This document shows positions 45,301 through 56,551 of a DNA stretch of 64,000 bases, piece after piece. The first letter of the stretch is position 1. Each line of letters begins with the position of its first letter. This DNA is from Angiostrongylus vasorum (lineage: Eukaryota > Nematoda > Chromadorea > Rhabditida > Metastrongylidae). Location of the stretch: assembly GCA_018806985.1 (NCBI GenBank), contig JADANN010000162.1, positions 1,261,501-1,325,500 on the forward strand, written 5' to 3'. The notes beneath the pieces were generated by a model, which saw only the letters and a list, made by a program, of their open reading frames with translations, searched no databases and was not told the DNA's origin. Both the position numbers and the translations under genes were made by a program.

Positions 45301-48300
45301 ATCATCGCCTCTGTTGATGAAGAAGATGTCGAAGCGTTAGTCGAATAAATTTAAAGCCGAGTAAAGTCTTTACCAACCACGTATTAGCTTAACAATTCAA
45401 GAAGCTGTCTTTCGTTAATTATTCTTCGCTTGGTATCACTGAAAATCCAACTAAGCTGTGAAAAAGTGCAAATTAATGGCCGAGCTCACAATATTGCCAA
45501 AGATTCGCTAAAAATCCTCAAATGGAAGATAGAAGAAAAGCAGTATCGTCTGTAACTTTGCAATGAAGTCCGTAGTAACTTTGCCAACTATAAAAAAATT
45601 GACTACTGCTCTGACTCTCAACGATTTCACAAACACTGAGCAAAAATGGAAATATAGAAAAAATCGCTCTTGATGTTCACACCATTTCGTTCGATACCGA
45701 GGTCTAACTGCCTACAGTTCATCTTAAACCCAATGCTAACGTCATGTTTTCGCTCTAGGAAAATGGTGGCAGACTCGTCTGAGCTCAACTCACCCCTCTC
45801 AAATCTACGCAGAAACTCTCTAGAACAGCCATTCCAGGGTTCGAGGGGGAATCATTCGACCATTATTCAACGACATTCATAAAGAAGACAGCAATCCCTC
45901 TACCATCAGCTGAACCCACACAGGAGAAGTTCAAAGACTTTCGTGATGTGATGAATGGAGGAAACGAATGGAGTGAAAATGGTGTAGACAAGAGCGATAT
46001 GGAGAGATTCCTCTTTCAAGGAATCTTATTAGGATGAATGGAGTAATGGAATCTGAGAGAGCCAATAGCATCTGCTAACTCATTAGTATCGATATTGATT
46101 AAATATGAAAAAGGGAAATAGGAACGGAATGGAACAGGACGACGCAAGCAGGAAAATCGAAGAAGTTATGAAGAAATGAAGAATACCTCGTATTTGGTCC
46201 ACGTTATTAAGTCTCAGAAATATTGACGGGTACTAGAAAAGCACCAACATCAGCGTAAAACATTTCATTAAGAGAACGACATAGGAAATAATTGTTTCAG
46301 AAAAGTAAGCGACAATATGTGGGCATTTACTCCACTTCTAGGGCGAGTGTGGCGCAGTGGTCGGAGGCGCTCTGCGATGCACACATGTGATCGATCCCGC
46401 GCCCGTGGGTCACCAAGTCTTCCATCCCTCAGGGGTTGGCAAATTGGTACCAGACTTGTCTGGGAGGATAGCAGCACTGGTTCGATACATCGGTAGGCCA
46501 CCACGAGTCCTTGTAAAGGCCAGATATGCATTCAATCACCTCCAGCGATGCTTAGTGAAGTCGAATGCATGGCACATCCTTCAGGGATTGATAAAAGCCG
46601 AGCGAAGGTTTAAAAGGGCTCCAACAAAACATATCGATATATATTCGAGGACAAAAAGTGAGATTATTTAACTCAGTAAGTGACTTTTTACTACTCAATT
46701 AACCTTACGCGATTCACCCTCTTTTCAAAAAATAACGGATAACTTTCACAGTGTCGATCAATCAAAATGTAATGAAGCCTAACCACACCCCTCTTTCGAT
46801 GGTAATCTGAAGGATAATTCGATATCGCACTCTCAGCAGATAAGTCCACATTAGCAAGTAATTACAGTGGAAGCGGGGATGTTGGAGGTGGTTTGGAGGC
46901 GGACGAGCAAAAGAGTGATTGAGTACCAGCAGCGACTCACTTCACTGCTCTACCATATACCACCATAGCCAGATGAAACACATTCACAAGCACATCGGAT
47001 AATTTTAGAATATTATAGCAACATTTTGGCATTAATTCCCTCACAGTGGATTGCTTCCAGTACCAGTTCCTAATCTCCTTCTTTGTAGCAACGCCCGAGA
47101 GACACGTGAAACGAAGGACTCGCATGGTAAGGTGGTGAACACGTTAACCTCGGGAAAGGGTAATAGCCTGTTCGGTCCCCACCGCAGACACCAGCGGTCC
47201 GGAGTTTTGCAAATATCTCGGCAACATTATGGTTACAGTTCTTTGTAGTTTTATTACTTTGTTATCACCACTTTTTTTTACGATGTATAGTAGTACATCT
47301 TCCCGCTCGAAAACTGACTTCTCGAATAGCAGAAAATTTAATTAGCTAGTGACAGCAAGAAAGACAAAAAGGTAAGGAGAGAGTATTCTTCCCATTGCAT
47401 TAATAGTATCAAATATTAACCTTACTACATTTGTATCCAGGATGAACACAACCTTCGTACGGACACTTGTGAAGGTGATTCTGATGGACCATTTGCACAT
47501 GTCTCCTCAGCCCTGGAAGACACATGAATAACTTGAATTCCGAAAAATTTCAGCTTTCAAAAAAAACTGTTGGCAAGAATGCAATGGCTACCACTAGAAT
47601 TAGGTTCTGCATGAAACGCTACTCACTGGGTTAGGATACGAGTATGGGCGAAATAGGAGACTGGTCTTTAGCAGAAACTCAGCATTCTTTCATTCACCAA
47701 GCAAACTGCTAGGTCTACGAAACAAAATGGTAGCGAAGTGTCAAGGATGAGGGAGCACAGAATTGAGTACTCACCACCTCGCCTGCCAAACTTTTGACCA
47801 CATTCCTCACATGTGAAGTTGCGCTCTTTTCTAAAACAATCTCCAGTGTAGGAAGAAATCTTCAAAATTAGAAATGCTCTGTGAAAAATTGCTGCAAGAT
47901 CTCTCACAAGTGTTGGATAGAAATGTGTTCCCGAAGTTGAAAAGCCGACGCGAATCGCTTGCCACACTCCTCGCAATCCGTAGGTGGCTAAAAGACATCA
48001 GTATAGCATAGACACACATGAACCATTTTTTAGTAAAATAGAAACAAGACAAGTCCCTCTTGCTATATCCACTTCTCAATGGGTTAAAATAAAGCGTTTG
48101 AATTGTATAAAAAGAGTTAAACGCACCCTAACAGTTGGCTTTTTATGCGCCTTTTTGAAGTGCACGTCCGCAGCGTGAGGCGATTTGAAAAACTAAAAAA
48201 CTAATCTCCTTTTCCACCCACACTAGTTAAGCAGAACTGGTCACTCTTTCTCAAGTTTTTTTTTAAAGAGTGGCAATTCTAAACCTACCTGCTTCCTACC

Positions 48301-48680
48301 AGATTCGTTTTCGAATTCAGAACTGCCTACCAGGTCGAAATCCAACTTTGACTCAGAGCTTCCGATGCTTCGATCTTTATTCATAACTTCTTCGTTAACT
48401 TCCTCTTCTTCATGTTTGCAGACCTCCACTTCAATATCGCCTTTGACAGTTGAGACATTCCGGTCATCTATTTGAGCCTCCACTAACTGTTCTTTTCGTT
48501 TCTTTAGCAGAGAGATTTTCATCTCAAGATTTCGTCGTTTGTGAGCGCTCACGCTATCTTTGCGCAACGACGGTAACGATGGCGGTTGCATTCCGAACGG
48601 TTTAGAGTCGGTTCTGGGTAACGGCAACAACGGCATGGAGACATCCTTTCCGGGAGGATAAACATGACCAAAAATGGGAA
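42313..48680 (-). CDS. C2H2 zinc-finger protein (last six exons)
   Basis: Likely a nuclear DNA-binding regulator. Minus-strand exons: about 48,680-48,289 (linker: proline-rich PLLPLPRTDSKPFGMQPP, a basic KRRNLEMKISLLKKRKEQ stretch, then acidic); 47,987-47,908; 47,830-47,775; 47,512-47,421; 42,876-42,743; 42,469-42,313 (stop TGA). Every junction is in phase, and the lengths match the reading exactly. Five fingers result: CEECGKRFASAFQLREH; CEECGQKFGRRGGLRRH (split across two exons); CPYEGC...AHIRSVH (Cys-x4-Cys type, split by a 4.5 kb intron); CETCGKAFVRRNDLKMH; and CKCGSKFRRMIYLKKH, a Cys-x-Cys finger ending in Cys. An acidic tail (DESNEFLDDSDGHEL) closes the protein. The true start is unresolved. 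The frame upstream of 48,680 hits a TGA near 48,716, so an acceptor must lie between, or a frameshift exists. Exons at 52.2, 54.5 and 56.4 kb may be further 5' parts. Confidence 0.85.
42880..44185. other. Zinc-finger gene intron, unassigned
   Basis: Minus-strand frames at 43.05-43.21 kb (MDGSTVLGCLVYLKPGSTS) and 43.58-43.76 kb (a hydrophobic start, no ATG) are open and look partly coding. They might be exons of a nested small secreted protein, but I could not join them. Confidence 0.3.
44189..44473 (+). CDS. Uncertain 94-codon ORF
   Basis: ATG-to-TGA ORF on the plus strand with balanced composition (for example KCLCKNISLSEFLQLLHAST). No family, signal peptide or membrane segment is recognised, and it lies inside the large intron of the minus-strand zinc-finger gene. 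It could be a nested gene or chance. Confidence 0.2.
   Translation: MESLKFSAYETMSSYNSHFNGRNTTLGESLSGWRQITDSNMKKQNNEKKCLCKNISLSEFLQLLHASTNKKLQGILLRNEQDVHHWKIYMASDK
44929..45126 (-). CDS. Uncertain exon or small ORF
   Basis: Minus-strand ORF of 65 codons starting MKQVMLSRGAEFWKNN and continuing MDAFHLWNRVFDLYVRSN. It reads like real protein. A possible donor (TCAG|GTATTA) lies close to its end. No family recognised. It is in the same large intron of the zinc-finger gene. Confidence 0.3.
   Translation of the reverse strand: MKQVMLSRGAEFWKNNFGCEVYTSTEHSMDAFHLWNRVFDLYVRSNKDAHSISLSIKNSFNSSGY
45262..45352 (+). other. Solo terminus with degenerate hammerhead-like core
   Basis: Third copy of the block seen at 12.03 and 26.29 kb (ATCGACTCGGATCATCGCCT, then GTCGAAGCGTTAGTCGAATA). 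The catalytic core is mutated (CTGTTGATGA, GAAGC). Confidence 0.45.
45755..45995 (+). repeat. SINE-B copy, 5'-truncated
   Basis: Lacks the tRNA-like head. Body CATTCCAGGGTTCGAGGGG, GACCATTATTCAACGACATT and GAAGTTCAAAGACTTTCG. Confidence 0.75.
46340..46612 (+). repeat. SINE-A copy, well preserved
   Basis: Plus strand. A-box region GTGGCGCAGTGGTCGGAGGC, B-box region GTGATCGATCCC, body TTGGTACCAGACTTGTCTGG, then GCCAGATATGCATTCAATCA. Confidence 0.93.
47085..47245 (+). repeat. SINE-C copy
   Basis: Plus strand. A-box region GCATGGTAAGGTGGTGAACA, B-box region CTGTTCGGTCCCCACC, then GGAGTTTTGCAAATATCTCG. Confidence 0.8.
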
Positions 48681-48944
48681 AGTATAGCTCCGTTGGCGGT
48701 ATGCGCTTCCAGCATCATCCGCTGGAGAATCAAAGAGAAGACGCCGTTGTGAGTGAACAGCTGTGGATCCATGCAAACGTCACAAAATGACAGCAGCAGG
48801 ATTTAAATTCTAAAGTTCTGTTTAAATGTGCAGTGTATTCCGACAACGAAAGCGATAGAATATGGGTTTGCGTTCTGATTCATCGCTAAACTACGAGTAG
48901 CGATGAAATCACCTTATCATTTTTCATATCCTTATCCTGTGTTT
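48681..48944. other. Unresolved 5' side of the zinc-finger linker exon
   Basis: All three minus frames contain coding-looking pieces here (MDPQLFTHNGVFSL, and SAYRQRSYTFPF), but none connects cleanly to the downstream frame. Either an acceptor was missed or an indel is present. Confidence 0.3.
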
Positions 48945-49240
48945 AACGGCGCGTGATGCGCAGTGGTTAGAGGATGCCCTACGATACACAGAGTATCGAA
49001 TGCCGGTTCAATGCTGTGCCCCTCATTAACTAATCACCCAATCCCTCCAAGGCCGGCAAATTGGTACCAGACTTATCTGGAATGGTAAAAACACTGACTT
49101 GATACATCGGAAGAACATTCCAATTCATTGCCTTGTACAAATATGCATTCACTCACATTTAGGGTGCTTGATAGAGTATATGTCGCTTCCTTCAGGGATT
49201 CATCAATTCTTAATTCTTTACCTTTTTATCCTTTATCATA
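48945..49240 (+). repeat. SINE-A copy, diverged
   Basis: Plus strand. A-box region GATGCGCAGTGGTTAGAGG, B-box region CCGGTTCAATGC (closer to the tRNA consensus than other copies), body TTGGTACCAGACTTATCTGG. Confidence 0.85.
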
Positions 49241-49429
49241 TCTCCAACAATTTTTCCCCGACTTTGACAATGTTCACCGCTTTGCAGCGTTCAAAGAAGC
49301 AGATCAGCACTTTATGTTCCTTCACGCCTATACGAGTTTAATTAAAATCCCAATATGATACCACCAAAGCAACTTAACGTCTTTTCTTACATGGGATCAT
49401 TTCTAGAGAAAATAAATCCATTTATATAT
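49241..49429. other. No feature recognised
   Basis: Short gap between SINE-A copies. Confidence 0.4.
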
Positions 49430-49712
49430 AAAAGGATAATGGTCTGGGCGTTGATCAATCCCTTTAGGGATGCACCATCCATGCATTCGAATTCACTATG
49501 CATCGTTTGGAAGTGACTGAATGCATATATGGCCTCTACAATGACTCGCGATGGCCTACCGATGTATCGAGGCAGTGCCGCTATCCTCCCAGACAAGTGT
49601 GGTAGCAATTTGCCGACCCGGAAGGATGGAAGGCATAGTGGGGTATTGGCGTGGGAATCGATCCCATGTGTACTGCAGGGCGCCTCCGACCACTGCACTA
49701 CGCGTCCATCAT
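49430..49712 (-). repeat. SINE-A copy
   Basis: Minus strand. Body CCAGACAAGTGTGGTAGC, B box GGGAATCGATCCC, head CCTCCGACCACTGCACTACG. A TA-rich simple repeat follows. Confidence 0.9.
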
Positions 49713-49717
49713 TTGCA

Positions 49718-49822
49718 CATATATATATATATATATGTATATGTATATGTATTTATATATATATATATGCGTATATGTATACATACATTATGTGTATACG
49801 TATTTATGTACATGTGTATATA
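49718..49822. repeat. TA/TATG simple repeat
   Basis: (AT)n with GTAT and ATAC variants. Confidence 0.9.
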
Positions 49823-50099
49823 TGCACCGTAAACGAGAGTATGATAAGTGGACAGAAATTACTAGTTGACCTTCCCATAATCCACGAGCGCATACGATTG
49901 TACTTAAAAGGAATGGACCTCATTTGATATAAGTCAACAGACTTCTTTTTCCTTCATCGACAGTCTCATTACGGAATAAAAAATATCGCTACCAAAAGAA
50001 CTTGAAACATTTGGAAAGAAACAACAGTCACTAAAGGAGTGCAAAACGTCACAAGATAGTTGAAATAATGAATTATAACCAATATTGTACTTTTCGTTG

Positions 50100-50480
50100 T
50101 AGGGGCTGCGTAGCGCATTGGTATTGTTGCCGATTATCACTAGCACGCTACTGGCTCTACGCTGCACCGTGTTCATCACGCCTGTAAGTTTCCGGTTCCG
50201 GAAACTGGTACCAGACTTGTCCGGGAACAGATCGCTCCCTGCAATTCAACTAGGAGCGCTCTAGCGCCACTATCCCGAGACTTCAGGAAGAATGGACTCA
50301 ACCAGAATTCATCAACATTCATGACGAAAGGAAAAACCATCAAGCAGGACCCGAGCCCAATCTACATTCAAAAGGTTGGAAAATCTTCATGGATGATGGA
50401 TACAGGGAAACGAATTGAATGCAAGAAGTGCTGGGATCCACAGAGTTGGTGTGAAAGGCAGGTCGGGTAAAATAAAAAAT
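50100..50480 (+). repeat. SINE-B copy, full-length
   Basis: A-box region GGCTGCGTAGCGCATTGGTA, weak B box, body AACTGGTACCAGACTTGTCC and GAATGGACTCAACCAGAATT, end GGCAGGTCGGGTAAAATAAA. Confidence 0.85.
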
Positions 50481-51245
50481 GAAAATTACTTCTTGTAGTA
50501 AAGGCCTGATAACGCGAGACTTTCAGGATATCAAGGTTTTTATGCAAATTGCTAACTCGAAAAGTAAAAGGAAAAGTCCTTCGTCTCGATCTCTGAATCA
50601 AAAATGAAGAAAAAAAATCATGCGAATCAAGTCCACAGGAATTTGTATAAATCCCATATTCGAAGGTACTCAAGTTTTCGGTTAATGTATTTGTAAGAGA
50701 TTCTAACATCTACATCAGTACCTGTCACCGATTTAGTGGTTATGGTTAGACGGTTATCAAGAGGGCTAGGAAATGGATCAGAGCCGACGACCGCCAAGAT
50801 CCAGATAGTCATTTATTCGAATGAATCTCTTTATGTAATATCAGTTCTGTTATCGGCAAAGCAGCCACATTTCATGAACTCTTGATGAATAGAAATCGTC
50901 AGAACGCAAACCCTAAAGCGACGAAGAGGCAACAGGGCCAAAAAGTGGCGACAGCGAAAGAATAGAGAGTCAAGATGGTTTCAAGTGTTAAGTATTGTTA
51001 GAGCAACATCTAAAACTAAACAGCATGAACTTTCAGATAACAAAGTAAAGTTTATGAATCGGTCAAACAGGTCGGTTGAGAGGAATTGTGTGACATGGCA
51101 CTTCTCGGTATAAAGACGATGACCCTCTTAGATTATAGCAACCACTACGAAATGTACTTTTTAAAAATTAAATTACTTGCTAGTAGATATAACTTTCAAA
51201 TTCCTCTACAGCTCTTCGTAACTAGAGTCTTCTGAAAACTATCCA
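50481..51245. other. No feature recognised
   Basis: No repeat copy or convincing exon found by eye. Confidence 0.4.
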
Positions 51246-51248
51246 TCT

Positions 51249-51276
51249 CCCTCCTCCCCACTCCCCCTTCCCCCCC
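51249..51276 (-). other. Putative G-quadruplex motif
   Basis: On the minus strand four G runs of 7, 5, 4 and 3 are separated by loops of 2, 3 and 4 nt, which fits the G3+N1-7 rule. On the plus strand it is a polypyrimidine tract followed by CTACTCAG. Confidence 0.75.
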
Positions 51277-52219
51277 TACTCAGTACGAGCTGAAATCAAG
51301 GTGAGGGACCAACTGGTGTTCCACTGACACCAAGTAAATCCGAACTAGAGAAGATTTTTTTAATTAAATGGCACATAAATCATATTCGAAAGGAATTTCA
51401 CTCTGTTGCAGTCACCCCTTTTATCCATTTGTTTATGAGTCTTATCATTGTTGAATGCGCTTATCACTACGGAATAACATTTCATAGCAAAAAGTCATCG
51501 CATACTTTAGGAGCAGAAGCATGAGGTAGCGATACGGGAAACAGGATCCCAGTTGCCATGGAGCACCCTATGGGGAGATTATAATGATACTAGAAAACAA
51601 CCGCAAACTGCCACCATCAGAAGACTCACGCACAACGTGACCAATTACATAAAGAAACGATTCTTCACGACCAAATCCAATATGGCCCCAGGTACAGAAA
51701 ACATGTCACAATTCAGTGGCATTCATCTATGGGAGTACACATCTTCGCAGTCTAACTACGACACTCCTAACTGAGGACCTAAGTTGATCTATACATTCCT
51801 TTAACGCACGGCATTCTAACAGGAACACTAAAAGACAGTAAGAGGGCTGGAAAACGGAGCGTGGTGTCCCACGGTGGTAGCTGCTGATCTACTCATTTTC
51901 TTAAAAGTAGTTAGGAAAGAACGTGAGAAATCAGTAAACACACTTCATTAGCTCAGAAAAAGTGCCGACGAAGAAACGCGCGTCATATCTAATTTCATTT
52001 TCAAGCATTCCTAGAAAATCTCGCCATTGGTGAGTTTACCAAAATTCCACGCGTCACCTACTAGTTAGCAGGGAGTTCAATAACGATTTCGAAATTGCCC
52101 CACTAGTTTTAAAGCCTCGTAAACAACTTTGAAAATTTCCAGTCACTTCGTATCTGCAGCTGATAAAAGGCGAGAATTTGAGAACTTAATGAAGAAATAT
52201 TGAAAGCTGGCACTGATTG

Positions 52220-52610
52220 CTTACAGGCAGTTAGCATTGCCGCGAATGAGCAAGCGGGTGACCAGTACGTCACCAGCCATGGAGGTGGGCGCAACAGGTG
52301 TAGAGGGTCCCTCGCGGGGTCCATCGAAGGGACCACGGCGACGACCGGCGCGCGAGGGCGACAAGGTGCGAGCCGAGAGTGCGAGTGCTGGTATCGATCT
52401 GGGCGTGGCCGGTGAGGTCGTCTGCGGTATCAGCAGCACACGACAACACCCACATGCACGTGTATGCTAATCAGCTGATGGCAGTCGACCGGCCGGAGGT
52501 GGTGGAGACGCAGGTCCGGCGGGCGCTCCGCGACGGAAAGGGTTCCACGGTGGCGGTCGCCGCGCGGAACGCGGGTCGCCGTGTCTTGCTTCGGTCTTGG
52601 TGCTGACATT
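52220..52610. other. GC-rich, CpG-rich island
   Basis: About 390 bp strikingly richer in G+C and CpG than the surrounding AT-rich DNA, with sharp edges. ORFs are open on both strands throughout, as expected from base composition alone. It may be an unusually GC-rich exon or promoter, or foreign DNA. Confidence 0.8.
52225..52421 (-). CDS. Candidate exon in the GC-rich island
   Basis: A minus-strand open frame of 65 codons plus 2 nt is bounded by ATACCGCAG| and TGCCT|GTAAGC, a good donor. The peptide is Ser/Thr/Pro/Arg-rich (TTSPATPRSIPALALSARTL), as in linkers of regulatory proteins. It could be a 5' exon of the zinc-finger gene at 42-48 kb. High GC makes chance open frames likely, so the call is weak. 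Confidence 0.35.
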
Positions 52611-54480
52611 TGTAGTCTTCATTTGTAGTGTTTAATTCATCACACTCGCGATGACATTCGAGTGACATTAATCTGGGTGTGCGACAAAGAAAATGCCTGA
52701 GTGATTCCTTTCGGGACGTACAGGCAGAAACCGTCGACGGCGATCGTCGGCGAACTGCCTCATAGAAATCTCTCGAAAAATTACTCCTGCAAACTCAATG
52801 GTTTTCGAATATCGAAAGGATTCTAAACGTTCGACGGATATACGCCGCATATTCTCGCTGATATACGGGGGCTGAGTCGAAGTTCGCCACGACATTCCGT
52901 ATTATTCAGCTTTCACATGGGTTATTTTTTTGAGCGGAACAGTACTAAAGTCATTATGAGCAACCTTCGACAACGTCTGTCCCCATCCGAAACCCATAGT
53001 CCACCACGCAGAGTGAAGATTTTTAACCCGGGCCACCTGTTTCTCAAATTTCATTTCTTGGTATCAATGTGAAGGAAAAATTATGGACATCTTTCTCGAC
53101 CTCATGTCACGACTGCGGCTCACGCAAGAGATTCGCTGACGCATTCGATTTTATGGGCTGTACAGCTCAACCAATAACAGTATCGTTAAGTCGAATGGAT
53201 CCTCAAAAACGGCTTCGCACCTCGCCAGTGCTAAAAACGTTTGTTTCGGCTTAGATAAAGCAGCAAAACAACGAGTGCTAACGAACTTTGACTGAAAACG
53301 CCGCAAATATCATCATCTATCAGAATTCTGTCGCCACATTTCCAACTAATTCACCTCAGGTCACCCGACGGGCATTTTCATCCTCAACGTATATTATTCA
53401 GATGAGTTGAGCATCACGTAAGCTGAAGATGTTGGAACTCTTGGAATCCACGCAAAAAATCAAGGACAAAAAATTAAATCGAATAATAAGCCTTCAGCGC
53501 CCAGACCTTGATGCACTGGTATACTACCCATGCAGCCAAGTGACCCCATTATCATAAATTACCTTGGAAAAAGTCTTTCCACATGTATTCAGAGCTGATG
53601 AATATAGAGCTTCTCAGAGATCTGACATATTGATGCAGCATAAAGAAAAGGCATTCCGCTAATGTAGTAATGTTTGAAAATTTGGGCTACTATGGGTTGT
53701 TGTTGGCGCCGTTAGTGGCATGTGACATCAGTTCCGGATAAAAGAAAATTCCAGTGTAAAATCTACGAAACGAATAATGATAGCAGCAGTCTTCTCCTGA
53801 TAAATAGTTCTGCATTCCTCAAGCAGATATTCGCGTTGTAGATTACTTATTCCCAATTTATCAGAACTAGTCAAAATTTGATGGAGCATACTTCTCTGCT
53901 AGGGTTCTCCCACATTCGCATGGGATCTCGATACGATTTGTCGCGGGGCTGTGCAACTGTTCACACAGGTGTTAAGTAAAGGATAATGCTTCTTCTTGGC
54001 AATCACCGGTATACAATCTTAATTTCTTGGCCTCTGGCCGATTTTCGGAAGAACTTACTTCGCTCATGGATCAGAGTGAATAAAACAGAACAAAGAACGA
54101 ATACAGAATAGTAAGAAACAAAGTTAGATATTAAGAAAGAACAAGGATGGATAATAGGAAAAACTCTGCTATATCGTTCGTTAAGTTCACTCCTCTTGAA
54201 CAGAGCAAAGACGGAAGAGCACTATGGTAGTGGGAACAAAAGTGCTACTTTGCAAATGGTGCCGTCTAGCAGTAAAAGTATGATGGAGTGCATGTTAAGC
54301 GTATTGATTGACGAAAATTAGTAAACTGGGCTGTTTTCGAAGATGATGTGGAATCTAGCTATGAAAAAAGCGTAGCACCTTATTGTTTTGAGTGAATTCC
54401 TTATGATATCATTCTAATAGGGTTTTCATTCAATGGTGAAGCTAGTCATCAGCACATGGTAGAGGGAAGGAAAGATTCAA
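52611..54480. other. No feature recognised
   Basis: Only short ORFs without splice support. Confidence 0.4.
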
Positions 54481-54489
54481 GGAGAATAC

Positions 54490-54646
54490 CTTCTCGCAAC
54501 GGTCGCACTTGTACATGAGTCGAGTGTGCTGCTTCATGCTGCCATCGTCTTTCACGTGGTATATGAACAGATGAGACTGGACGTTCTGCTTCAACGTGAA
54601 TGCCGCATCACAAACGTCACACACGAACGTCTTCTCACGGAATCGA
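54490..54646 (-). CDS. C2H2 zinc-finger exon
   Basis: Minus strand, 157 nt, between GATTCAG| and GAGAAG|GTATTC. It encodes a full finger, CDVCDAAFTLKQNVQSH then LFIYH (C-x2-C-x12-H-x4-H), and the first half of a second (YKCDRCEK), which must be completed in the next exon. The finger resembles those at 42-48 kb, so it is probably a 5' exon of that gene or of a tandem paralogue. The donor GTATTC is not ideal, and the frame also stays open beyond it. Confidence 0.65.
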
Positions 54647-54649
54647 CTG

Positions 54650-55380
54650 AATCTGAACTCAACTCATCAGTTCATCAGAACTTGCTCGATGATGTGCCCC
54701 ACCATACCCATGGAGGTAGCCACCGGGTATCGTTCCTTATTCTTTAAAATTGCTAAGAGTAACCATGATGACATCAAACGTCATCAACAGGATATTCGTG
54801 ATATACAAAGTTAGAAATAATATGGAAATTTCAAAATTTGACTTCGGAATATGGGTTCCGTTTGCGTATTTCTACTAAGTCATCTGTTCTGCTTAACTCT
54901 TGACCACGAATGGAGACCAAACTGCAGTTGGGAGAAGACAATTAACCCAAATTGGTACGGTAATGGGAAAAAAAATTTCCTAGAAAAAAAAGGAGGAACA
55001 CGACAGAGATTCATGCAGCCCTATGACGTCACGGAAAACAAATAAAACACACACCTCTTTCTGAGGAATTTCACTGACCGACATCAGTTCTTCATGAAAA
55101 TGTTCACTCTGAAAATTTGTCTTGATAATTCCGAAAAAATGGCTCTCTGTCTTAGTATGAGAATATGAATGTCATTTACGAACTGGTTGTTATGTTTAAT
55201 GAACTGAGACATCAGGAAGAACGACTTGCACCGAAGCACAAATAATTGCGACGCCACACTTTTGTCAGGCCTTGCTCTCTGCTCCGACAGATGTGACCAT
55301 GATTGCTGCTACCATAAGCCGCCTTTATTAATTAATATTTATGACGTTACTAACCATTAACTACCGATATTATTATCATT
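54650..55380. other. No feature recognised
   Basis: A short minus frame near 54.66-54.73 kb (YPVATSMGMVGHIIEQ) looks coding but could not be joined to the finger exon in phase. Confidence 0.35.
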
Positions 55381-55384
55381 ATTG

Positions 55385-55660
55385 TGGTTGCGCGGGGCGC
55401 AGCGGTTATACTGCAAAACATGACCTGCAAAACACATGGTCATTGGTTCGATCCTTCGTCAAAAGCTCGCCAAGCTTTCCATCCCTCTAGAACATGGCTA
55501 CCCAGTAGCCAACTTGTTTGGGCGGACACCACAACTGAATTGATACATCGGTAGGCTACCGTGAAGTCACTGTGTAATCCAGATATAGATTTAGTCAACT
55601 CTAACGATAGTTGAGTAAGTCGAGTTTAGGGCGCGTCCTTCAGGGATTATAATTCTTTTA
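55385..55660 (+). repeat. SINE-A copy, diverged
   Basis: Plus strand. A-box region GCGGGGCGCAGCGGTTATAC, B-box region TGGTTCGATCC, body ending TTCAGGGATTATAATTC. Confidence 0.75.
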
Positions 55661-56425
55661 GCGATTCCATGAAAAGAAAAAGTCAAAAAATGAAGATAAC
55701 TTTGGACTTAATATTTACAACTGTAGACGTCTATATAAGAGTGAGACCGTGAAGGCTTTCTGAGTACCACAGAAAAAAAATCTGATAGGAACGTTAGAAG
55801 ATAGATAATAGAGGAAGGTTTCGAATGGATTTGATAACCCTGCGCATTGAATGCGCTGTTTAATAAGTTTGTTACCTTCTCTCTTTCAATAGCATGACTC
55901 GGTAATGTTCGAACCCTTATACCAAGAACAATTAAACAAGTAGCAAGAATGATAACTTCTACATCTCAGCGATGTTCGAAGAATGAGTGGAACATAACGT
56001 CAGGAAATGAGATGACTTTCATGGATGGCGACACCATTTGCAATCCATTCTGTACCAGGCGAATTTCTCATTGTACCATATCTCATCTCAAAGATTTCGT
56101 TGCACATTCGTTAGCGTCAGCTTCAACAATAAACTAACCTAGGTGCTTCAACTGGAAGCAAATTTCAGGAAGGAAAAGAAAAAGTGAGAAGGATAGACAA
56201 GAAAAGAGAAAGAGGGAGAAAAAAGAGGAAAACTCAGCAACATTAGCTCATTGGCCGTTTCTGTTCATGAGTCAGAAAATACGAGTTTTCCAGTAGCAAA
56301 TACTGGTACAAATCTATCGAAATCCTGCTGCATTGCGAGGACGACGTTCACAATGAAAAGAAAAGACATACTCATAGAAAAGATGAGAAGCTACTGTAGG
56401 CGATATAGAACAGATAAGGAGAATC
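55661..56425. other. No feature recognised
   Basis: Purine-rich stretch near 56,160-56,235; otherwise nothing identified. Confidence 0.4.
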
Positions 56426-56429
56426 TTAC

Positions 56430-56551
56430 CGACTCCAATGTCTTCTTCGGGGTAGTAGTGTTTGATTTCGGAATGGTCGAAGTTGAAATTAAAGTTGAAG
56501 TCGAAGTTTCAGGTCGTTGTACGGAAACGCGTGATTCTATGACGCCCTGAG
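56430..56551 (-). CDS. Candidate Ser/Thr-rich linker exon
   Basis: Minus strand, 122 nt, between TTGTTCCAG| and GAGTCG|GTAAGA, both good sites. It encodes 40 residues rich in Thr and Ser (RPETSTSTLISTSTIPKSNT) and starting in phase. Such linkers are common in transcription factors. A link with the zinc-finger exons downstream on this strand is inference; the phases of the exons found so far do not join directly. Confidence 0.5.

Noticed and set aside
46357..46671. ORF of 104 codons on the plus strand
   Set aside because: It lies entirely within a SINE-A copy. The same frame is open in several other copies (for example 38.1 and 25.5 kb) because the family sequence is open, not because it is coding.
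49529..49927. ORF of 132 codons
   Set aside because: It joins SINE-A antisense sequence to a TA-rich simple repeat and is not a gene.
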